38,591 bases of DNA from Acrocarpospora macrocephala (GTDB lineage: Bacteria; Actinomycetota; Actinomycetes; Streptosporangiales; Streptosporangiaceae): contig NZ_BLAE01000096.1 in NCBI RefSeq assembly GCF_009687865.1, positions 1-38,591 of the forward strand, read 5' to 3'. Positions 8,269 through 16,120 of the stretch are shown here, piece by piece. Each line of letters begins with the position of its first letter. Within the stretch, counting starts at the first letter, position 1. Under the pieces are notes generated by a model. That model was not told the DNA's origin and made no database searches. It saw only the letters and a list, made by a program, of their open reading frames with translations. Both the position numbers and the translations under genes were made by a program.

Positions 8269-9132
8269 TCAGAACTCCGAATGGTAGATGGCCCGATCGG
8301 TGCCGACGTGCAGCACATCGAGACGTCCGGGGCCCCGACTTCCCGAGGCGATGCCGTAGTCGGTGACACCGCCCAGGTTTTCCCATCCGCTCCACCCGCC
8401 GTCGAACCACGCGTGGTAAACCGCACGGTTCTGCCCGCGGTGGAAAAGGTCTATGCGGCCTGACCCCCACGAGGTAGCCGACAGACCGTATTCGGTGACG
8501 CCTCCCAGGCTCTCCCACCCCGACCAGCCGCCGCCTCCAGTCCACTTGTGGTGGATGCCGTAGTCGTCGCCCACGGCGAAGACGTCCAAATGCCCACCGC
8601 CCCACGAGATGGCCGCCGGCTTGCACAACTTGCTGAAGTGCCCGCCCAAGCTCTCCCAGCCCGACCAGCCGTTTTGAAACCGCTTGTGCAAGACCGAGAA
8701 GTCGGTTCCTGAAATAGCGAAAACGTCGAGCAGGCCGGGGCCGCGCGAACAGACAACCGGGGAACTGCCGAGGACCGGGCCGCCGGGCCCGCCACCAAGA
8801 TTTTCCCAACCCGACCAACCGGACGGCCCGTCGCTCCACCGGTGCAGAAGCGCGGCTCCGGCTACCACAAACAGATCGCGACGGTCTTCGTTCCACGAGA
8901 CCAGCGTTGGCGAGCCGTAGATGTTCACGGCGTGCGGCTGTCCCATGTTGAAGTGCGGAGTCCAGTAGTCGTTACCGAGGTATTCAGACTGGTACAGGTC
9001 ACCGCTGTATGGACCGTTGTCGGCTTGGGCGATGACTCTCAACACGTTGCCTTCGCCCGCGGCGGCGGGAGGAGCCACCGCGCGGAAGGTACCGGGGCCA
9101 AAATGAATATTCCGCCATTCAGACCATCCCAT
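8269..9132 (-). CDS. PLL-like beta-propeller lectin (DUF346-type repeats)
   Basis: A 287-residue protein built of repeated blades of about 45-50 residues. Each ends in a W-S-G-W-E-x-L-G-G signature (four copies; the N-terminus has W-S-E-W). Each also has a G-x-L-D-V/L-F or H strand (RGPGLLDVFAISG, GGGHLDVFAVGD, GSGRIDLFHRG, GPGRLDVLHVG) followed by a Y/H-H-K/S-W/E-F strand. This is the pattern of the Photorhabdus PLL lectin family, seven-bladed propellers that bind fucose or O-methylated sugars between blades. No signal peptide is present. ATG 9132 is preceded by AGGGAGG at about 10 bases. It is flanked by transposase remnants and a 0.9-kb gene-poor stretch and looks acquired. The ligand is unknown. 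Confidence 0.82.
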   Translation of the reverse strand: MGWSEWRNIHFGPGTFRAVAPPAAAGEGNVLRVIAQADNGPYSGDLYQSEYLGNDYWTPHFNMGQPHAVNIYGSPTLVSWNEDRRDLFVVAGAALLHRWSDGPSGWSGWENLGGGPGGPVLGSSPVVCSRGPGLLDVFAISGTDFSVLHKRFQNGWSGWESLGGHFSKLCKPAAISWGGGHLDVFAVGDDYGIHHKWTGGGGWSGWESLGGVTEYGLSATSWGSGRIDLFHRGQNRAVYHAWFDGGWSGWENLGGVTDYGIASGSRGPGRLDVLHVGTDRAIYHSEF

Positions 9133-10073
9133 CCGGGCAATCCCTCCCTAACCGTCGTGGCGCGTTGGTGCTGTCGGCGAATCGTAGGTCCTTGCTCTGG
9201 CAGGCGGTGCGGAGTCCGCATTCTGCCCTGGACTGGCTGCTCTGAGCTCTTCTACGCCGCCGTGGCGATCAGCCGCCTTTCGAACGGTAAGGGAGGGCAG
9301 GGCTCGGGGCAATGCTTGAGACTGTGGATCTGTCGGGGAGGGTGTACCTTCCCGATGATCACGACTCGTCTCAAGCATGATCGGCGCGTCGACGTCGGTC
9401 GGGAAGGCACTCCCATTGCTCATCGTCGTTCTTGCATCAAGGCAGTCGGAGCGGTGTGCGGAGGCGACTCCTGCGGGCTTGTGGCGGAGATCGGTGATCT
9501 GAACGTCGTGGTCCAGGCGGGGATCTTGGGGGTGCCGCAGCAGCAGCGCCGGCAGACCGTCACCGTGACGCTCCGCGCGGAAGGCGCGGGGTAGGGAGCT
9601 TAGGATCCGCGGATTGTTTGTAAGCCGGGTCAGGGTGTCGCGGTGCGGGTGTTCGTGGACGGTGTGGGGGTGGGTTTGGTCGGGAGCACAGGGTGAGGGC
9701 GTCGGCCGCGGTGGGTGGGAGCGTGTAGCCGCCACACGGTGGTGTACTTTCGCAGGGAGATCGATCGTATGGAGGGCCGGTTCCCCATGTCGCAACTGTC
9801 GCTCGTCAGCGCCGTCTCACCGCGGCCCACTCGGGGATTGCGATGGTCTTATTGGCCTTCCTTGTGTGGGGTCTGGATATCTGGTCAGGGATCGGCAACT
9901 GAAAGTGCCGCGCCCGCGTGGCTGACCGCTTGCCCCACGCGCGTGGAGCCGTACAGGCGACTGCTGGCCAACAAAATGATCAGATAGGTGGTTGGCCGAC
10001 CGTGACGCGGGTGGATGCTGAATGAGGCAGAGCCGCGCAATTAGTGGGTCATGTCCCCGTTCGCAAAGCTTTT
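9133..10073. other. Gene-poor stretch
   Basis: ORFs on both strands here (for example 9148-9795 on the minus strand, or the plus-strand extension from 8842) have no recognisable domains and read as chance frames. The one structured item is the palindrome at 9312-9378, listed separately. The stretch 9600-9780 is G/T-rich with a sharp strand skew. I see no tRNA or promoter I would defend. Confidence 0.5.
9312..9378. repeat. 67-bp compound inverted repeat
   Basis: Outer arms ATGCTTGAGAC (9312-9322) and GTCTCAAGCAT (9368-9378) are perfect. Inside are paired GATC (9327-9330 and 9357-9360) and TCGGGGAGG (9333-9341) with CCTTCCCGA (9347-9355, one mismatch) around loop GTGTA. The whole could fold as one long hairpin or cruciform. 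It may be a MITE-like relic, an insertion-sequence end or a transcription barrier. Confidence 0.6.
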
Positions 10074-10715
10074 TTACGAGACAAGAACTCTGATTTCGGG
10101 GAACTCTTTTCGGACCCTTTTCAGGTTTTCCCGGGATGGGTGGACCATGATACGTTGCTCGGCCGTTCGCAGTAGCGGCAGATCTGCGGCGGCGTCCGTG
10201 TACGCGGCCTGATAGGGCGGTTCGAAACCGCGTTCCCGGAGAAGCTCCATCTTCGTGCCCCGGTTGCAATAGGTCCGGACGACGAGCCCTCCGTACGCTG
10301 CCCGCAGAATGGTGCCGACCACCGCTACCTCGTCAAGACCGAGCGCTCGGCACAGAGCCTGAGCGATGTGTTCCTCGCAGCCGGTCGCGACGACCACCTG
10401 GCGTCCTGCCCGGCAATGTTCGCGTAGTTCGGTAAGTGCCGCCTCGATCGGTCTGCCGCGCCCGCGCAGATGCCGCGAAGCGAACCTCGCGGCATGTCTC
10501 GCGCGCTGCTGCTCAGTGGTGAAGACGGTGGCTGCCCAGACCCAGATGCTCAGACCGACAGGCCGTGTCCGCAGCCGCCAGAACAGCAGTGCCGCGATCG
10601 GGCTGACGATCACACCCAGGAATGGCCTGCGTAACATTCGGCCGGTCACGAAACCCAGCATGCTGTCGCTGCGGATGAGCGTGCCATCCAGATCGAAGAC
10701 CACCACCTCCGGCAT
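10074..10715 (-). CDS. HAD-IB phosphatase, PgpC-like (phosphatidylglycerophosphate phosphatase candidate)
   Basis: A 213-residue HAD hydrolase. Motif I is VVFDLDGTLIRSDS near residue 5, motif II VVVATG, motif III the Lys of RGTKMELL, and motif IV YTDAAADLPLL. A hydrophobic segment (FLGVIVSPIAALLFWRL, then LSIWVWAATVF) is inserted between motif I and the cap. Size, insert and order match E. coli PgpC (YfhB), a membrane-associated enzyme that dephosphorylates phosphatidylglycerophosphate in phospholipid synthesis. Related HAD-IB proteins act on other phosphates, so the substrate is inferred. It is transcribed away from the NLR operon at 10863. No partner lipid genes are nearby. Confidence 0.75.
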   Translation of the reverse strand: MPEVVVFDLDGTLIRSDSMLGFVTGRMLRRPFLGVIVSPIAALLFWRLRTRPVGLSIWVWAATVFTTEQQRARHAARFASRHLRGRGRPIEAALTELREHCRAGRQVVVATGCEEHIAQALCRALGLDEVAVVGTILRAAYGGLVVRTYCNRGTKMELLRERGFEPPYQAAYTDAAADLPLLRTAEQRIMVHPSRENLKRVRKEFPEIRVLVS

Positions 10716-10862
10716 ATGTTCGACGATAGAGCTATAGGGTCCGGCGCGCGACGAGCTTCGGAACGTGATTTACCCATGCGGTCTATTCGCTCTGGACGTG
10801 TGAACCGTGGCCTGGTTTGGTCGGTCTAACAGGATGGCGAGAAGCGTCATGGGGAGGGCGAC

Positions 10863-11288
10863 ATGCTGGCGGAAACACTGACCGCCTTGGCGGCTGCGGC
10901 CGCCACAGTTCTCGTCGAAAGCGCGGCGACCGACGCGTGGGCCGCGCTCAAGAACAGGCTCGCCAAACTGGTGGGCCGAAACGACCCTGCCGCCACCACC
11001 GAGGCCGAGGCCGCGCTGGAGCGGACCCGGGCCAATCTCGAACGGCTTGAGGACGCGGAACTCGCCGACACTAAAGCCGAAGAGGCCGATCAGTGGGCGC
11101 GGCGGCTGCGCACGGTGCTGGAGCGAGATCCGGAGGCGGCCGCCGAACTGCGCGCGTGGCTCGCCGCGGCCCGGCAGAGTGGCCACGGCTCGGTGACCAT
11201 CACCGCCATCGCCCGTGACAACGCCTCCCAGATCATCCAAGGAACAGGCGTTCAGAACATCACGGTCGAGAAGAAGTGGCCCGGATGA
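10863..11288 (+). CDS. Short helical protein with C-terminal putative amyloid-type motif (candidate NLR effector)
   Basis: A 141-residue protein. Residues 1-38 form an Ala/Val/Leu-rich amphipathic helix region (MLAETLTALAAAAATVLVES, then AWAALKNRLAKLVG). Residues 45-105 are charged and helical. The tail changes character: VTITAIARDN followed by ASQIIQGTGVQNIT (121-134), rich in Ile, Gln, Gly and Asn. The same 13-residue motif occurs near the N-terminus of the next protein (ATVINQGHGVINI; identical at 8 of 13). Paired motifs of this kind, with a helical membrane-targeting domain N-terminal, are the hallmark of amyloid-based signalling between bacterial NLRs and Bell/HeLo-like cell-death effectors. 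Ribosome binding site GGGGAGGG is 4 bases before ATG 10863. It overlaps the next gene by ATGA. The effector role is inference. Confidence 0.7.
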   Translation: MLAETLTALAAAAATVLVESAATDAWAALKNRLAKLVGRNDPAATTEAEAALERTRANLERLEDAELADTKAEEADQWARRLRTVLERDPEAAAELRAWLAAARQSGHGSVTITAIARDNASQIIQGTGVQNITVEKKWPG

Positions 11289-13774
11289 GGATTGGGGCGA
11301 TGTTCCGCTGGCTGGTGCGGTTGATGGCCGGGCTCACCCCGGGGCAGGCGCGGGCCGACATCGCGCTGGACAGCGAGGCCTCGGGCGACGCGACGGTGAT
11401 CAACCAGGGGCATGGGGTGATCAACATCCACCACCCCGACCCGGCACCGGAGACCCCGATCTCGATCGCCGTCCCGCAGTACGCCGAGACCAGACTGCGC
11501 GGCCGGGACGAACTCCTGGCACGTCTGACGGGCGCCTGGTCCTCGCCCGATTCCCGCGTCCGCATCCTGTACGGCCTGGGCGGGTGCGGCAAGACCACGA
11601 TCGTGGCAGAGCTGGCCAGGCGGGTGTCGGAGACCGTTGACGTCTGGTGGCTCTCCGCGGCCGACGAGGACCAGTGGCAGAGCGGTATCCGCGCCCTGGC
11701 GCAGGAGCTGGGCATGGGCCCGGTCGAACTGCAGCAGGGTCGCCGGGCCGACGAGCTGTGGAAGCGACTCCACGCCCACCGCCAGCAGTGGTTGCTCATC
11801 ATCGACGGCGCCGACGACCTCAACGTGCTCACCATTGAGGACCGGCTCCGCCACGGCAGGGGATGGTTGCGGCCCGTGCACGCGAACAGCAAGGGGCTCG
11901 TCGTGGTCACGACCAGGGACCAGGGCGAGGAGTGGCCCGAGGACTGGTGCCTGCGGCACCGGGTGCCCGTGCTACCCACCCGGCACGCCGCGCAGGTGCT
12001 CATGGACTACACGAAGGGCCGGGCGGGAAAGCGGAGCGAGGCCGCGATCCTGGCCGACCGACTCGGCGGGTTGCCGCTGGCGTTGAAGCTGGCCGGGGCG
12101 TATCTGGCGGAAAGCACGAAACGGTTCCGGGCTGCCTACGCCAAGCCGGGGGCGATCACGAGTTTCGCCGCGTACGTCACCGCAGTGGACACCGGCAAGC
12201 TCGATCTGGGACAGCCTGAGCGGAAGGAGCTGTCACCGAAGGAGGCGCGGCAGCTGATCAGGCAGACCTGGGAGCTGTCGCTCAGCCTGCTCGACCAGCG
12301 CGAGGTTCCCGAGGCGAGGCCGATTCTGCGGCTGCTGGCCTGCTTCGCCGACGCGCCCATTCCCTACCAGCTGCTGATCCGGCCGGAGCTGCTCCGTGGA
12401 ACCGACATCTTTCCAGGACTTCAAGATGAGCACATGGCCGAAGTCCTGGCCTGCCTGGAGGACTTCGGACTGATCGACGTCCTGCCCGACCCAGTCGACG
12501 AGGACGCGGCGGATACCGTACGGACCGTGAAACTGCATGTTCTCGTCCGGGACGCGAGCAGGGCCAATGCCGGGGTCGGCATCGGCAGGGACGAGCGGGG
12601 ATTTCTCGCGCTGGGGCGCTGGCTGCTCAGCGTCGCGGCGCGGAATCCGGAGGTCGCCACGCCTGAGGACCCCGCCAGCTGGCCGCTCTGGGGGATGCTG
12701 GGGCCTCACTGCCTGGAGTGGCTGGAGGCCGTCGCGGTCGGCAACGAGGCACACGCCGCCCACGAGGCGGCCGAGGTCGGCCTGATGACGGTCCACTACC
12801 TGGGCGCGCGCGGCTCCTACGCCCTGGCCGAGGAGCGGCTTCGTGAGGTGCTGGCGGTCCAGTCGGGAGCGCGCGGGGCCGACCAGGCGCAGACGCTGAC
12901 CATCCAGCACGAGATGGCGGGCCTGATCGGCGTCCGGGGCCGGTATGAGGAGGCCGAAGCGCTGTTCCGAGAGGTGCTGGCGAATCGGGAGGCGGTGCTC
13001 GGCGCCGCGCACCCGGACACGCTGATCACCCGTTACGAACTCGCCCGGATCCTGGGGATCCGAGGCGACTACGCAGAGGCGGAGCGGCTGTTCCGGGAGG
13101 TCGCCGCGGCCCGCGCCACCGCGCTCGGACCGGAGGAGCCCAAGACGATCAGCGCTTCGCACGGCGTCGCGTGGGTGATCGGTGAGATGGGGCGCTACGC
13201 CGAGGCGGAAACGCTGTTCCGCGACGTCATGGTCAGGCGGACGCATGTTCTCGGCAGCCAGGACCCACACACGCTGACCACCGGCTACGAGGTCGCCCGG
13301 ATGGTCCTCCTCCAGGAACGGTACGAGGACGCGGAGCAGCTCTTCCGTCAGCTCTCGAAGGACCTCCACGACCTGCTGGTGAACGCCACAGGGCTGCCCG
13401 ATCGCGGAGCCGCGCAGATGACGTTCAGGGACCTGTTCAGCCCTCGGGCCGCGCTGCTCGGCGCGGAACGTCTGGATACTCTGAATCTCGGTCCCGGCCC
13501 GGGGCGGGGGCAGGCGCTCGAAGCAGCCGTGACCCTGGTCGAGACGCTCCGCATCGCTTGCGAGCACATCCTCACGGCCGACCACCCGCACACGTTGCAT
13601 GTACGGACCTGGATCGCCTGGCTTTGGTCGCGGCAGGGTCAGACCTGGAAGGCCCGGCGGGAGTACAAGGCGGTCCTGGAGGCGCGGAAGTGGGTGCTGG
13701 GCGAGCAGCATCCCGCCACCGTGCGGACCGAGGAGGAGCTGCGGAGGCTCAGCCTCTCCCCCGATCGGAACTGA
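11285..13774 (+). CDS. NB-ARC / TPR NLR-like STAND protein with N-terminal amyloid-type motif
   Basis: An 829-residue protein counted from ATG 11285, chosen because it overlaps the upstream stop (ATGA); an in-frame GTG lies at 11276. The N-terminal 50 residues end in the motif ATVINQGHGVINI (about 36-48), matching the tail of the upstream protein. NB-ARC follows: P-loop GLGGCGKTT near 97-105, Walker B WLLIIDGADD near 169-178, GLVVVTTRD, and GGLPLALKLAG. A winged-helix-like region precedes a C-terminal TPR array of about 42-residue units (GRYEEAEALFREVLANRE, VLGAAHPDTL and so on). In related systems the TPR sensor triggers oligomerisation and the N-terminal motif templates the effector's matching motif, killing the cell or hypha. 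What it senses (phage or another cue) is not visible. Confidence 0.88.
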   Translation: MRIGAMFRWLVRLMAGLTPGQARADIALDSEASGDATVINQGHGVINIHHPDPAPETPISIAVPQYAETRLRGRDELLARLTGAWSSPDSRVRILYGLGGCGKTTIVAELARRVSETVDVWWLSAADEDQWQSGIRALAQELGMGPVELQQGRRADELWKRLHAHRQQWLLIIDGADDLNVLTIEDRLRHGRGWLRPVHANSKGLVVVTTRDQGEEWPEDWCLRHRVPVLPTRHAAQVLMDYTKGRAGKRSEAAILADRLGGLPLALKLAGAYLAESTKRFRAAYAKPGAITSFAAYVTAVDTGKLDLGQPERKELSPKEARQLIRQTWELSLSLLDQREVPEARPILRLLACFADAPIPYQLLIRPELLRGTDIFPGLQDEHMAEVLACLEDFGLIDVLPDPVDEDAADTVRTVKLHVLVRDASRANAGVGIGRDERGFLALGRWLLSVAARNPEVATPEDPASWPLWGMLGPHCLEWLEAVAVGNEAHAAHEAAEVGLMTVHYLGARGSYALAEERLREVLAVQSGARGADQAQTLTIQHEMAGLIGVRGRYEEAEALFREVLANREAVLGAAHPDTLITRYELARILGIRGDYAEAERLFREVAAARATALGPEEPKTISASHGVAWVIGEMGRYAEAETLFRDVMVRRTHVLGSQDPHTLTTGYEVARMVLLQERYEDAEQLFRQLSKDLHDLLVNATGLPDRGAAQMTFRDLFSPRAALLGAERLDTLNLGPGPGRGQALEAAVTLVETLRIACEHILTADHPHTLHVRTWIAWLWSRQGQTWKARREYKAVLEARKWVLGEQHPATVRTEEELRRLSLSPDRN

Positions 13775-13853
13775 CCGGACCCGTCAGGTGGCGTACAGGT
13801 CGAGGTGGGCCTGGGTGGCGGTCGCCAGGTGTTGCGGAAGGCGAGCGCGCACC

Positions 13854-14128
13854 CCCACCCTGCGGAGTTCCGGTGACCGGCCGACGGACCTGCCCGTCCT
13901 CCATCACTCCCGCGCGCAACATCACGCGCAGCAGCTCGAGCACAGACTGATCGCAGACACGTTCCTCGATCGCCCATCGATGAGCACTTGCAGGGCATCG
14001 TGGGCTGACCGCTTCGGGTGGAACCCGAACGAACAGTCAGCGAAATCCGCCTCGAAGACCGGTTCGAACACGATCTTCAACGCGGCCTGCACGATCCGGT
14101 CACGCACTGAGGGGACGGACGATTTCAT
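13854..14128 (-). pseudogene. Group II intron reverse transcriptase/maturase remnant
   Basis: Two minus-strand segments in different frames match the RT of group II introns. The first is [20 protein letters not shown], followed by [20 protein letters not shown] and VLID. The second is [20 protein letters not shown], followed by VMEDGQVRRPVTGTPQGG. The roughly 40 residues that should join them (the DIANCF region) are missing, and sequence after TPQGG, including the YADD catalytic loop, maturase and endonuclease domains, is gone. No domain V RNA structure is recognisable. This is a dead fragment, roughly 10% of a full-length ORF of 420 or more residues. Confidence 0.78.
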
Positions 14129-14412
14129 ACTGCCCCTCTTGCAATCGCGTGTCTGGATGTTCCGGATGAGTGTGGAAGTGTGCTGGTCGGGCCGTGTTCG
14201 GTGAGTCGTTGGGAGGAGTCTGCCAGAAGGCTCTGACATTCTCGGTGGGGGTCAGCTTCGTCGCCCGACCTTATGCCCACCCCGCCGAACCGTGCTCCTC
14301 CGGAAAACGATTGCGCCATACGAGGAGACTCTGGCAACCATCGGTGTGTTCACCAAGTAGGGCGGGTCCGCATCCCATCACGTGAGCAGCGCCCAGGCGT
14401 ACCTCAACGTGA

Positions 14413-14493
14413 TCCGCGTCGGCGTTCGCCGCGTGGCTGCGCGAGCACCCCGGCGTTGAGATCGTCTGCCGGGATCGGGCCAGCGCCTACGCC
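14413..14493 (+). pseudogene. ISL3-family transposase, left fragment of split gene
   Basis: Twenty-seven codons ending at GCC 14491-14493 read [20 protein letters not shown] and AYA, the catalytic Asp region of ISL3 transposases. The natural continuation ([20 protein letters not shown]) is found 3.66 kb away at 18151 in a compatible frame. A TGA lies just upstream (14410), so the N-terminal 200 or so residues are already lost. The 280 bases between this fragment and the RT remnant hold nothing I recognise. Confidence 0.8.
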
Positions 14494-14505
14494 AACCCTC
14501 GGGAA

Positions 14506-14648
14506 TTGCATCAGACGGGCGAGGAGCCGCAGGTCGCCAGGTCGTAAGTGGTTCATTCTCGCGCCTGCTGCGGCTGTGGCTCGAGCGTCTGATCAGGTAG
14601 TTTGCCAGAGAGATCCCGTCTGATGCAAGATCTTCCCTTCGGAAGGGA
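14506..14648 (+). promoter_or_regulatory. Left-end control region: 14-bp inverted repeat and hairpin
   Basis: TTGCATCAGACGGG (14506-14519) recurs as its exact complement CCCGTCTGATGCAA (14615-14628), 95 bases apart. The first copy overlaps the element's terminal repeat. A smaller hairpin, TCCCTT-CGG-AAGGGA (14634-14648), lies 9 bases before the integrase GTG. The layout suits recombinase arm sites or an operator bound by the element's HTH protein, with a hairpin limiting integrase translation. These functions are inferred. Confidence 0.5.
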
Positions 14649-14657
14649 TGGTCCGGA

Positions 14658-15779
14658 GTGGTGCATCGAGGCAGGGCGGCCTTAGCGGGGTCAGCGGGGC
14701 TGGAGTTGGTCTCCGGGGTGACGCTGCTGCGGCCTGAGGAGGCGATGTTCGATGCGATGCTGCGGGGTTGGCGTGCTCAGCAGAAGTCGCGGGGGCTTCG
14801 GGATGAGACGGTCGAGGACCGGGAGAAGCTGATCCGTCGCTTCCATGAGTACACCGACGAGTTCCCCTGGCAATGGTCGCCTGCGCATATGGATGAGTGG
14901 TCGGCGTATTTGACGAGCGAACGGCATCTGGCTCCGTCGACGATCCGGGCGTATCAGGGCGACGTCCGGTTGTTCACCGAGTTCCTCATCGATGCCCGTT
15001 ACGGCTGGGTATCGGCTTGCGAAGAGGAGTTCGGCACCTTCCCGGTGGCGATCTGCCATGAGTGGAACACCCGAGTGCACCTCAACGACTACGAGGGCAG
15101 TCCGGAGGCCAGGCCGTTCACGCGCGCGGAGCTCCAGCGGTTCCTGGACTACGCCGATGATCAGGTCGAGCGGGCGGTGCGTTCCGGGCGCAAGGGCACC
15201 TTGGCCGCCTACCGAGACGCGACCATCTTCAAGACCATTTACGGGTGGGGACTGCGCCGGACCGAGACGTCCAAGCTGGACCTGGTCGACTGGGGACGCA
15301 ACCCCAAAGCGCCCCATTTCGGCCGGTATGGCATCCTCAACGTTCGCTACGGCAAGGCGAAGAGGGGGCAGCCGCCGCGGCGCAGGAACGTGTTGTCGGT
15401 GATGGACTGGGCGGTGGAGGCGGTCGCTGACTACGTCGAGAACGTCCGGCCCCGGTTCGGTTACCCCGACCATCCGGCGCTCTGGCTCACCGAACGCGGC
15501 GGGCGGGTGAAGCCCTCGGAGATCAACGCCCGGTTCGTCGCCTACCGAGACGCGCTGGGCCTGCCGAAAGAGCTGACTCCGCACTCCGAACGGCACGCCT
15601 ACGTCACGCACCTCACCGAGGACGGGGTGGACCGGCGGTTCATCCAGCAGCAGGTCGGCCACGAATGCGACAGCTCTACCGCGATCTACACCCACGTCAG
15701 CGACGACTTCATGAACACGGCCCTGACCAGGGCATTGGCACCGGCGTTCGCCGGAGGGCGAGGAGGCGACCGGGAATGA
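14658..15779 (+). CDS. Tyrosine-type site-specific integrase (TnpA-like)
   Basis: A 373-residue tyrosine recombinase. The N-terminal SAM-like core-binding domain covers about residues 35-125 (YLTSERHLAPSTIRAYQGDV). The catalytic set is complete: Arg in TIYGWGLRRTETSKL, Lys in YGKAKRGQ, HSERHA (HxxR), His in QQVGHECDSS and the nucleophile in AIYTHVS. It should cut and join the element ends through a 3'-phosphotyrosine. GTG 14658 is the first start; ATG 14745 is an alternative, but AGGAGG is only 2 bases before it. The stop overlaps the HTH gene by ATGA, so all three genes form one translationally coupled unit. Confidence 0.9.
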   Translation: MVHRGRAALAGSAGLELVSGVTLLRPEEAMFDAMLRGWRAQQKSRGLRDETVEDREKLIRRFHEYTDEFPWQWSPAHMDEWSAYLTSERHLAPSTIRAYQGDVRLFTEFLIDARYGWVSACEEEFGTFPVAICHEWNTRVHLNDYEGSPEARPFTRAELQRFLDYADDQVERAVRSGRKGTLAAYRDATIFKTIYGWGLRRTETSKLDLVDWGRNPKAPHFGRYGILNVRYGKAKRGQPPRRRNVLSVMDWAVEAVADYVENVRPRFGYPDHPALWLTERGGRVKPSEINARFVAYRDALGLPKELTPHSERHAYVTHLTEDGVDRRFIQQQVGHECDSSTAIYTHVSDDFMNTALTRALAPAFAGGRGGDRE

Positions 15780-16120
15780 ACGGCAAGCTCGACTACCGCT
15801 GGCATCTACGCAAGGTGATGGCCGACCGCGGCATGTTCTCCACCACCGACCTCCTCGCGCCGCTGGCCGAACGCGGGATCACATTGTCGACCAGCCAGGT
15901 CTATCGGCTGGTGGTGGAGCGGCCCGAACGGCTTAGCCTGAAGATCCTCATGGCGCTGCTGGACACCCTGGACTGCACGATGGACGACCTCATCGAACCC
16001 ATCGCGGCCGCCATACCCAGCACACGTCCCAAGAAGGCCGCTGCCGGCGGAATCACGACCACCGACAGCATCGGTGACCTGCGTCCTAAGCGCGCCCGGA
16101 TCACCGGGACCACACCGTGA
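15776..16120 (+). CDS. XRE/Cro-type helix-turn-helix protein of the recombinase element
   Basis: A 114-residue protein. Residues 8-75 fit the Cro/C1 HTH fold: LRKVMADRGMFSTTDLLAPL, then GITLSTSQVYRLVVERPERL and LKILMALLDTLDCTMDDLIE, which is the typical helix-5 ending. The tail is basic (RPKKAAAGG, LRPKRARI). It starts at ATG within the integrase stop (ATGA) and its own stop overlaps the next start (GTGA). Position between two recombinase genes suggests a directionality or architectural factor, or an autorepressor, comparable in size and place to TnpC of Tn554, though not visibly homologous. Confidence 0.82.
   Translation: MNGKLDYRWHLRKVMADRGMFSTTDLLAPLAERGITLSTSQVYRLVVERPERLSLKILMALLDTLDCTMDDLIEPIAAAIPSTRPKKAAAGGITTTDSIGDLRPKRARITGTTP

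Noticed and set aside
9148-9795. 215-codon minus-strand ORF upstream of the lectin gene
   Set aside because: Low-complexity His/Pro/Arg composition, no domain, and it spans the compound palindrome.
12233-13711. 492-codon minus-strand ORF opposite the second NLR
   Set aside because: Arg/Gly-rich shadow; the plus frame has TPR repeats and the NB-ARC motifs.
13854-14200. Intact group II intron
   Set aside because: Only two short RT pieces remain; no domain V or VI, no YADD, no intron boundaries.
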